Shown: one piece after another, positions 55,378 through 64,000 of the stretch | How positions within the stretch are numbered: position 1 is the stretch's first letter | How the letters are laid out: each line of letters starts with the position of its first letter | NCBI GenBank assembly: GCA_948567375.1 | Contig: OX419761.1 | Location: forward strand, 56,794,501-56,858,500 | DNA from: Lunularia cruciata | Taxonomy: Eukaryota; Streptophyta; Marchantiopsida; Lunulariales; Lunulariaceae | Length of the DNA: 64,000 bases | Direction of reading: 5' to 3' | Notes under the pieces: model-generated | Told to the model about the DNA's origin: nothing | The model's database searches: none | Seen by the model: the letters and a program-made list of their open reading frames with translations, nothing else | Made by a program: the position numbers and the translations under genes

Positions 55378-56000
55378 TTAGTGTTTTTTTTTTTTTGCGG
55401 CCCTGGAGCAATCTGGAAGGAAGTTATGGGTTTTCAGGGGTAAAACTCCGGATTCCATAAAAAGAAATTTAGGGGAAACAAACATCCTCACCGTCATAAG
55501 TTTTGAGGTGAAGGCCATTCCGTAAAATATTCCGAAGATCCAGAATTCTATTTGTTGGAGGGCGGGGATTTGCTTTTTGTCGGACACCACAAAACCAAAA
55601 TACTGTTCGACAAAACAAAGGCCACTTACGACCTCTACAGCCTTGGCATAGCTTTTAGGATAATCTGGCAAATCCTTGAACTCATTCCTGGGAATTCAAG
55701 TAATTTTCTTTCGGATTCAAGAATTCCTTGAATCATAGCATTATTCCCTCCTCGGAATAGAGAGGAATGGCTTGCAATCGCTGGCTTATCATAGGAATCA
55801 ACTTCTGAAAGCGATAGGGGCTGTGGGGGTCGGTATCCCAACGTGAAGATTGTGTTCCGTTGTGAAGATGAGCACTTTGCTCAAAAGCTCTGATTTTCGT
55901 GACTACTACACTCCGAACACGAGGCTTCATGGTAGCCCCCCCCCCTACGTATCGGGTGCGTTCCATGAAAGCATTCCTAAAGCCTTCTCGTGTCCACACT
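55378..56000 (-). pseudogene. Candidate gene fragment or retrocopy, unrecognised
   Basis: The CpG-containing segment differs from surrounding repeats. Minus-strand frames overlap: 55999-55733 (RVRSVVVTKIRAFEQ), 55841-55635, and 55671-55378 (LPDYPKSYAKAVEVV...FWIFGIFYGMAF). One exon-like piece, AG then NEFKDLPDYPKSYAKAVE then GTCGTAAGT, has plausible splice ends. On the minus strand the segment ends in a run of about 14 A (55384-55398), which could be a retrocopy tail. I do not recognise the protein. Confidence 0.35.
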
Positions 56001-57150
56001 TGTCGGTATTACTTTGTCAGCCGATTCGTTTACAGTAATATCTCAATATCCCCAGTCAACTCTGAAATCGAGGCTGTAAGATAATCAAGACTGTAAGAAT
56101 CACCCGTCGATGTGATAATCAACCGTGGAATTCTTCACGAAATCTTACGGGTAAACTTATGGCACCCGTAAAAATCCTTCGATTTCTAATTTTAAATGCT
56201 TAAATTTGTCGCCAACCACACCAAGTGCACGTGTAACAGGATTTATGTGATAAGACTTTTCTTATGTGTTATGTTTTATAAACAACGAGATTCTAGAAAA
56301 AAAAAATGATAAAATATATTACTATATATCAAGCGAGACTTCTCAACTATTTGACTAATAAACCATCTAGAGACCCTCGGCCACCATCCTTACTTTTGAT
56401 AAATAAAGGAGGGGACCACTAGAGCATAATACACATGGAAACATATAGAATATAGCACCCCGTTGAAAAAAGAAAAGGATACAAAGCACAAACAATAACT
56501 ACACAAGGGGATAGGGAGCGCAAGGCCCAAATGTCCCGACAAGAAAGAAAGAAAAAAAAGCATTGAAGGGTTGTCTGACCTTCTCATCTGCCCCACTTGT
56601 TTCTCAGTTTGGTATGTACTGAAGTTCCTTTTTAACGCGGACCTACTTTCACTTGTAAACATTATGATAACTATACCAAGTTCAAAGAAGTTCTTCAGTA
56701 GAAACAATTAGTTAATATCTAATGACAAGAATTAAAAGAGTTTGAGATCCTTTTCAAATCCTTTTACATTCTTATAGAATAAGATATAAAAAACAAGTGA
56801 GCCACTCTGGTTTTGTTCCCGGCCTCGATATAGTTTCACGAGATGTCTCCAAACTGGCATTGCATATGACGATGTGAGTAACCTGTGTCTTCTGTGTAGA
56901 GAGCGTGCATCGTTTTGAGGAGTAATAAAACTTGAACTGCAAATGTGGCCTCATTGAGACAGTGTGCAATAAGAAGTCTGCACTGCTCTGCAACTACCGT
57001 GTGCAGGTTCCTTGGATAGTAGGAATTCCAGGGTTCACGAATCGACCCAGGTCAATTGACCCAACGAAGCATGAATCGATGTTCACTCTATAAACGCGTG
57101 TATCCAGACAGGGTGCCTTGCCCGGATGGAAACGTTCTTTTTGCTTCTGC
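56001..57150. other. Unassigned intergenic DNA
   Basis: Moderate complexity with CpG retained. A minus-strand open frame 56707-56390 is hydrophobic in its middle but matches nothing known to me. No RNA gene recognised. Confidence 0.4.
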
Positions 57151-57159
57151 GGATAACAT

Positions 57160-59560
57160 AATGTTTAAAAATATTTTAAATTGTTTTATAAAACGTTTTT
57201 TTTTTTCTTGGTGCATGCACATGTGTAGTTCCACTGTCCCAGCAGACAAGGAAGTTTAGGGTTTTTAGGGTTTGAGTGGTTTTTGTCTGACCATGGTGCA
57301 TGCTCCAAAGTTCGATTGTTCCTTGTTTTGTCAAATATGATATCACCAGCAAAAGTCAAAAGTGAGGGGCTGACCTAGAGCATTTACTCAGGAGTTTGAA
57401 GACGTGTTCAAATCAATGTGTATCAAGTGCCTGCACTGTAGCTCAGTCGTCTCGTCTATGTCAAATAATCAGAAGACATATCTTGTGAACTGCTTGAAGA
57501 AGCCTCATCCAATTGGATATCTTAATAATCTTGTATTGATAGGATTGCCGAATGAACCGGCTTCAATTGTCATCCAATCGAGTCAATGCAGTCGTATATC
57601 TTTGACTAGTGGGTCTATGTCACCGTTGAGTTCACAATGTGTATCTCTTGCTGATCATTTGGGGGTGAAGGTGTATCTTGGCTACATCACTACTGAGCGC
57701 ACTATTATTGACAGACATTTTAGTGATGCAAATCACAAAACTTGTTGCAACTTTGATCAATTTGATCACCTTGTATAGCAACAATTCTTCCATTTTATAT
57801 CATCTACTTGGCACACACCACTGCCCACCGTGATCAGCACTGGCCATCTTGACCAGTATTAAAATGAGGTTCAAATGAAGATGGGTTGGGAGCTTTTTTC
57901 TACTCCCACAATTATCATCAGCATGGATGGTGCGATGAACATGCTATCCCAAAGTATGTCCAATATCATTGCACATGATCAGCGGCCGTGATTTGTTGAG
58001 TACCTACGTGCCAACTTCAAGAAGGAGTCCAAGCAAGAACTCTCATTGAAAATCAAGGATTTCATTTCCAAGCTTCACGACTTGGCAAAGCGTTTTTTAA
58101 TGTGTTCATCTCGGATTCTTGCAATAGCATGAGGGCAGTTTGTTGCAATCTGATCAACAAAAGCATAGTCTACTATGCTGATGGTTGTAGTGTGCATCCA
58201 CTCAACAATCTATGCAAAGGTATCCTCAAGATGGATCAGTTCAAGCTGTAGCTGAAGCACACATTGTTTGTATTAAAGAATATCAAGGGCCAATCTCTTC
58301 TCAACAAGGTGTACAACATGATATGCAATGAAGTATTGAGCAAGAATCTCTGCATGGTTATGTATTCTACATATACATGGAGGTCTATCAATTTTGTGCC
58401 GATTGAAGTAGGTGAAGTGGGTACTCATCTCTCTCCCCATTATTGTTGCAAATGAGAAGCAAGAGCACAAAATTGAATTAGGATCTTCCTAAGTCACTTA
58501 GAAAAATCATCATCAATTTGGCATTTTGGCACGGCCTCAACATGTGCATCAACTTGTTTGGCCCCATATGCAAGCCTTGGTGTACAAAAATTGGACACTG
58601 CCACAATGTTGATGGCTTGTGGTTGCTTCATTTATATTCATGTGCATCTAACATCGGTGTTTTTTGGAGCTGATCTAGATCATGCAATTAAATGGCTGCA
58701 CTATCAATGGAACTGCATCTATTTGCTTGTGCATATATTTTCATTCTACTGCAATCCTTTCTATCATTGTCTACGCATCAATGTGGTTGCAACCATCAAC
58801 AAGGAGGCTATTGAGCTTGGCAAGTGCGATATGAAGATACAAAGCCAGCAGTCCATTCAGCTTGTCACAAGGCATTATGACAAGGACTCAACATTGATCC
58901 ATGTATATGACTCTGTCATGTCTGAGTTCATGATATTTTACATGAATGAGGTAAAATTTGAGGAGATATTCCAAGACTAGATTGATTACCACACTCGTTT
59001 GATGTGGAGCTAGGTTCCAACTCAATATGCAACTTTGGCTACTTCCCTTATCAAGATCTATATCGGCCCTACATCATCTATTGGATTTGAGCAGCATAAC
59101 AAGGTTGGCAAGCAAGTTCACACTCAACGTCACAATCGTAGCAATGGAGGCAAAGTCAAACGCTAGGTAGCAATTGTGCACAACATTTCCATTATAGGGT
59201 CAACAGTTGTCCACAAAGCGGCATCAGTTTGAGCAGTCTCAAATCACCTTTTCATGCTTGGGTGATTGTGTTGTCAAGAATGGTCCGAATGAGCTTTTGG
59301 TTGCAACAATTGAGCTCCAACAAGAGATTTTTGTGCTTGGAGATGAACACATTGATGTGGATGTTGATACCATCAGCCTTCTACTTAGTATGGGAGAAGT
59401 TGAAAAGCAAGAAGCTTTCCAAGTACATCTCTTGATTGACATTAACACTGCTAAAGACATTTTGGATAGAATTATTTTTGCCCCTTATGAAATATAACAT
59501 TCTCCGTACAATAAAAAAGAACATTTTATAAAAAATCATGGTATTTTAAAATGCATTTTA
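57160..59560 (+). mobile_element. hAT-type DNA transposon with DUF659-like transposase, decayed
   Basis: Coding remnants on the plus strand run from about 57400 to 59200. Near the two ends are inverted similar tracts: TTTTATAAAACGTTTTTTTT near 57183-57203, and the reverse complement of 59512-59535 reading TTTTATAAAATGTTCTTTTTT. They may be subterminal repeats. No 8-bp TSD was identified, so limits are approximate. Confidence 0.6.
57404..59170 (+). pseudogene. hAT/DUF659 transposase pseudogene
   Basis: Transposases of this group excise and reinsert the element via an RNase-H-like core. Fragments in order: CLKKPHPIGYL (57510), SMDGAMNMLSQSMS (57920-57960), SNSMRAVCCNLINKSIVYYADGC (58120-58190, several frames), LKHTLFVLKNIKGQSLLNKVYN (58250-58315), and a long open piece 58558-58980 with LDHAIKWLHYQWNCIY. 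Last comes IGPTSSIGFEQHNKVGKQVHTQ (59070-59135), like the hAT C-terminal dimerisation block. Many stops. Catalytic residues cannot be assigned safely. Confidence 0.65.
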
Positions 59561-60419
59561 AAATGAGAAACAAACAAATGTTTCAATACTTGCGTAGCTG
59601 CATAGGTTACTAAGCTATTGCGATGTACTCAAATAAAAGAAGCATGCTATTGACTTCTAGTGTATAGTAGAAGCTGCTCACATAATTCAGACCATGCATT
59701 GTCTCCAAGTCCTCAACTAGTGTAGTGAACTCATAGCAACAGCAGGTGTAGTTGCAATACAATAACTAGAAAAGTGACCCAAAACATTGGTCTGATTGAA
59801 GGTCAATGAGGAACTCATTGGCCTTCAAGACTAACAACCTCTTACCATGTGCCTTCAATCATAAGAATTGCAGTTATGATTCAGCCCTCAATTAAGAAGT
59901 AAAGCTACATGCTTTTGGCATGACACTACTTCTTTAGTGCACCCATAGAGCACCCTGATGATGTCAAATTACTTACTTTTAAAACAAGACTTCCACCTAC
60001 TATAGTAGGTCCCTATAGTATGAGTGTAGGTACCCTAAACTGCCCTAGAGATGAGAGTAAGGGAGGACATGCGGGGATTGGGTTGACGGCGGGACATGGA
60101 TGCAGATGACGAACAAGACAATGGAAGGAATAGGGAGGATAGGGAATGTTCTTTATGCCCCATGCATGATGCATGGAGCTTCTCCTAGTATTGTTTAAGG
60201 GAAGTCCAAATTTCACTAGGGAAGCTTCTTTTGTAAAGTGTTACATGAGACCTATTAGTGGTCATCATGGTCTAGATTCTTATTTGCATTACCTAGGGAA
60301 AGAAAGGCAACCATGTAGCAAACACAAAGGGTATGAAGACCCCATTAAGACATACAAGGAAGAGAGGTAAAATGAGGCTAGACCCCAATAGTATTGATAT
60401 GATAAATATGCCCTATTGC
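59561..60419. other. Unassigned DNA with a dispersed repeat
   Basis: No gene recognised. About 60330-60420 (GAAGACCCCATTAAGACATA...CCCCAATAGTAT) resembles 16600-16680. May be the 3' untranslated part of LINE L4, which ends here. Confidence 0.45.
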
Positions 60420-63400
60420 ACCTAAGATATCCAAACTATGCAAGCCATAAGGTCTACAAAACTACTAGAGCATCCAAAGAAGCATCACTTAGTGTGATTT
60501 CTCTCTTATGGATTGCACCAACCAATGCTCTCTATAGAGAAATAGACACACATTGTCTAAAGTATGCTACAAAGTATGAGAGTGAGAGTGGTACCCCCTA
60601 ATGTCTAATATGATAAGCTCTTGTGCACTCCTTGACAAAATGTGTCAAACACCATGCCCATAGCTCCATATAACTCCTAGGCTAGAGGAACAAAGATGTG
60701 ACCTTGTTGCATACTCCTATACTTAGAGACCTTGCATGTTGTTGCTCCGCTTGCCACCCATCCAAAGGGATGTCCTTCCAAAACTAAATCACACTTAGTG
60801 TCTATGACCACAACATCTGCCACTATCACTTGACCATCTTGGACCAAGTATAAGTTTGCTTTAACACATGTCATCTTTATGTCATACAAACGCTCCTTCC
60901 AAGCAAGGTATCCACTTTCTCATGCCATGGCAAACACTATATCCATGATGTCATCATGGGTAGCTATCCTCTATCCTCCAAAAGAACATTGTGTCATATG
61001 GACCGTTGCTACATCTAGTGTAGAACTACACTCACAAGTGAGCAATGAAGATGTAGATGGGTGGACCAAACCTAGGCAGAACCTCATCAATGTAGAGAAG
61101 GTAACTAGTGCAAGTCAAAATGCCCTAATGGATGGTCAAGCTATGATCCAAGAGCCTCCATCCTTCCTAAGCAAGAGTGAAGATGTGCTCTAGTGGCATG
61201 AGGAATGGATGGGTCAACTAAGAGAGAATGTGACGTATGCTGACATTGTTGCTCCATCAAGGAATGGTCCAATCTGACAATAGTGAAGCAAAGGATGGAT
61301 GTTCCTCTCGTACTTATGGAGATAGACCATCTCTCATCTGCCACAATATCATTAGTAGAGAAAAGTATCATTCCTCCACCTTGGTCACATATGTCTCCAA
61401 AATTGGCCTACTAGCAACCACAAAATGGGAGGAAGTAGGGGTGCCACGAGAGCTCTAACTACCCAAAAATGTTACAAGTGATATCTCCTCCATAGATAAT
61501 AGACCTACCTTTCCACATAAGATCAATAGAGATGTTTGTCTATGTGCCAAGTCCCCTATCACACAATCAAATGTCCTTGGTTTAATGATATCACCAAAGA
61601 CTCCCATAATCCTCCTATCAAAAGCTCTTAGATGTGATAGGAAGGTCAAGGAATGTGGAACCGTGTGGAGAAGTTAAGTTGGTCAACGGGAAATTGCTAG
61701 AGGAGAGTATACCAAATGCCACCTATGGATCTCCTAGTAGAAGAAGATCATCTATATGGAGAATATCCTCTATAAGGTATCCTCTATAAGGGTAGAATCT
61801 AAGAAGCATGTGATAAAATCCTTGGATCTTATTGGCACTCCAAGAATATGTAGTTCATCTACAGAGTGTGATACACCCCTTTCAAAGCTCAAGGTGGAGA
61901 AAGATACTTGAAGGGGATCATTCTCTACACTTTGACATCTTGATTTTCAAGCCTACAAGATGTAGCTTGATAGTCAAGTGATCAAAGGCCTACCTAATCT
62001 GATCTCCAGGTCTCACAATGTATATATTGCTACAAAGGAGTGAAATACACAACCTAACATGGCCAAAGTAGTAGATAAGACCTTTGAAGTGAGCCATGGC
62101 AAATAAAGGTCTCCATAAAGGATCTCCCAATCATGTACCAACAATTGACTCCAAGATGATGACTCCCTCTTGTAACCAACCATGTTGGTAGTAAAGGGAA
62201 GTAGGAAAGCCATACAATGATTGCACAAAAGGAGTAAGACAAGTCAAGGATCCACCAGCCGCTGCCCTAAGTTCTCTAAGGATGGATGCACGAGAGACTT
62301 TATTAAAATCATTCTCAACATCCACCTATAGGATGACTCACTTTGGATAGCTATCTAGGAGTGCACTATTGCCTAAATATATAGCCTCACAACCTTCATT
62401 TTTAGCTACTCCAAAGTGATGTGGATTGAGATGTTTGTCAAAAGTGAAAACAATGCTAAAGGACAATGGTATTACTAACCAAGCATAAAAATATCTCTCT
62501 AATAGCAATCAATCTAATGCCCTTTGTGTCCTTCTCCATCGTGCAAAGTCTACTAGCACCTAACACCCAAAACTAATGTATGAATATTTCCCCTTGCTAC
62601 CATTATCGCCACCTCAAATAGCTTGGTAAATCCACTAGAGGGATCATCTGCTTGGAAGTCATCTTTAAGATGTTCATATGCCATCTCTAACAAACCTCTT
62701 GAGGAGAGGCGGGAGACAATGCACAATACTTGTGCAAAAAGCAACCTATCAAGACATAAAAGTTGCTCAAGTTGATAATCTAAGACCACTAATGTTACTC
62801 CCTCTCCCGCTATAGGATGGAGTGAGCATAAGGAAGAGATAGTCTCAATAATGGGACTAGCTACATACAAAGGGTGTAACACCCTTTGTATGCTTCCCTT
62901 TGTGTGCTACTCTACTAAACTCTCTCATTTGATCCAATGTCCTACTGTTGTAATCCAGTGGACTCTGTGGCATCTTGTGGAAAAACCTATCTCCCAAAAC
63001 ATATAGCCCTAATACACTCCTCTTGTAGGGCAACCCAATCTCTTTTTCAGAATTGAAAAATGTAGTAGTCACCTTTGTATGCCCCACATGTCTCCCTCTA
63101 TCATAACAAAGATATCATTGACTGAGGAAGAGGAATAAGAACCATGCTAACTCGCCCAAGGAATCACATGGTAAATAATCAAGTGGTAGGCAAAAAAATT
63201 AATCTAGCCTCATCAAGGAGTGTACGGGATAGCATATGGAATAGATGTGGACATGGAAAACTAGTCTCAAACAACCCCAAAATACAACCTGCTTGAGATG
63301 CTAACCACTCCCATGGCCCAGTATCCTTGGAACTATCAATGAAGGGATAGAGGAAATAATCTCAAGTGTCACCACTTTTGATGTGGTCGCTCGCCTCACA

Positions 63401-63530
63401 TGAGTATGCCAAGTGGTCCAATCATAGTCCTTGTGAATCCTTCCCACATTAGTCTTTAGCCCTTGTGAGGTAAAGCATTGGTGACACATCGTGCATGGTG
63501 TATCCTGAGCCGCTCTCGGCAGCCCCACAT
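60420..63530 (-). mobile_element. LINE-like retrotransposon copy L4 (zinc-finger N-terminus)
   Basis: Read from high to low coordinates. N-terminal zinc-finger remnant CTMCHQCFTSQGLKTNVGRIHKD at about 63500-63430, where the first His of a C2H2 finger reads Asn. Then come pre-RT sequence (62882-62553), RT motif A VDVENDFNKVSR near 62325-62290, and a post-RT block with HLRAFDRRIMGVFGD, then FLGS (61649-61455). A nuclease-like VADVVVID near 60810-60835 is followed by FVPLA near 60690. A tail RQCVSISL..ALVGAIHKR lies near 60490-60550. The same overall plan as L1-L3 but a distinct family, with a finger instead of a proline-rich start. Broken by stops. Confidence 0.78.
62864..62892. repeat. 13-bp perfect inverted repeat
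   Basis: CATACAAAGGGTG (62864-62876), TAA spacer, CACCCTTTGTATG (62880-62892). It could form a tight hairpin. Lies inside L4 pre-RT coding sequence. Confidence 0.95.
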
Positions 63531-64000
63531 GGGAAGTCTAATCATGCCTAGCACAAGAATAATGATAGTAAACATATGATGCTCCTCTCAATATGTACAC
63601 ACATCTGCAAAACCACAACCTCTAAGATCACAACTAACATAAGTAACTATTATCTCTCCAACTCCTAAAAACTAAAAGGTCTCGTAACTTCAATTCAAAT
63701 CTCAAGAAATTTAAACTAAGTTCCCATGGAACTAGAGTATGAATATCAAGAGATTAAAATTGAAAATTCCACACCCATCACTTTCAATGTAGAATAATCA
63801 TTCTAAACCCTAAAAACACTAAAAGTACTCGTAACTTCTACTCAATTCTCCCTATCTTTCCAAGAGAAATGAAAAAGTACAACAAATAGATTTGACAATT
63901 CATTAATGTGATATATGTTAATACATCCTCCAACACTCTGAAAACTCTTTTTCTCATCTCTCCTCTCCCGTAGCCCCTCACTACATGATCCCCCTCGCTA
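63531..64000. other. Sequence upstream of L4, no gene recognised
   Basis: AT-rich with short direct similarities (AAACTAAAAGGTCTCGTAACTTC near 63668 and a related ACTAAAAGTACTCGTAACTTC near 63817). Possibly the L4 5' untranslated region. The window ends here. Confidence 0.45.

Noticed and set aside
56390-56707. Membrane-protein gene
   Set aside because: A lone open frame, hydrophobic because of T-rich composition, with no recognisable motif or partner exons.

Overview
This window looks like nuclear DNA from a land plant. It holds one intron-containing receptor-kinase gene set in a thick layer of old, mutually nested transposable elements. The lineage cannot be fixed from sequence alone. Short introns, a malectin/LRR receptor kinase split over 17 exons, a Ty3/gypsy chromovirus, and LINE-like elements with a C-terminal endonuclease-like domain would suit a seed-free plant (bryophyte or lycophyte grade), but this is a low-confidence inference.

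Layout. 1-5001: 5'-LTR side of a minus-strand Ty3/gypsy element (A), cut by the window edge, with a younger ~540-bp insertion in it. 5002-7062: LINE-like copy L1 (+), itself interrupted. 7063-8400: gag fragment and two LTRs of a second LTR family ('family 2'). 8967-9450: family-1 solo LTR. 9451-15428: a different, plus-strand gypsy element carrying nested family-2 LTRs. 16.3-27.7 kb: a CpG-retaining, higher-complexity island with the receptor kinase gene (26480-18640, minus). 29272-30845: Ty1/copia deletion derivative with target-site duplication (TSD). 33.5-43.1 kb: LINE copy L2 (+) interrupted by a solo LTR and by a nearly complete chromovirus (B, 36631-42270, TSD CTTCA). 44071-44143: organelle-like tRNA pseudogene. 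About 50.2-54.0 kb: LINE copy L3 (+) with a solo LTR at the same site occupied by element A in L1. 57.1-59.6 kb: decayed hAT/DUF659 transposon (+). 60.4-63.5 kb: LINE copy L4 (minus).

The kinase gene is the only locus that looks intact. All 17 predicted exons join in phase and encode about 1164 residues: signal peptide, malectin-like ectodomain, LRRs, one membrane segment and an RD-type kinase with all catalytic motifs present. Everything else coding is broken by stops and frameshifts, with G-to-A and C-to-T changes and CpG loss, as expected of long-methylated repeats.

The most unusual signal is in family-1 LTRs (element B and its solo relatives). The promoter half is packed with contiguous nGAAn/nTTCn modules that match the heat-shock-element consensus, just upstream of a TATA box. 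Exact TSDs support nine insertions and define the nesting order. One solo LTR and its host junction were later amplified as a 109-bp tandem triplication.
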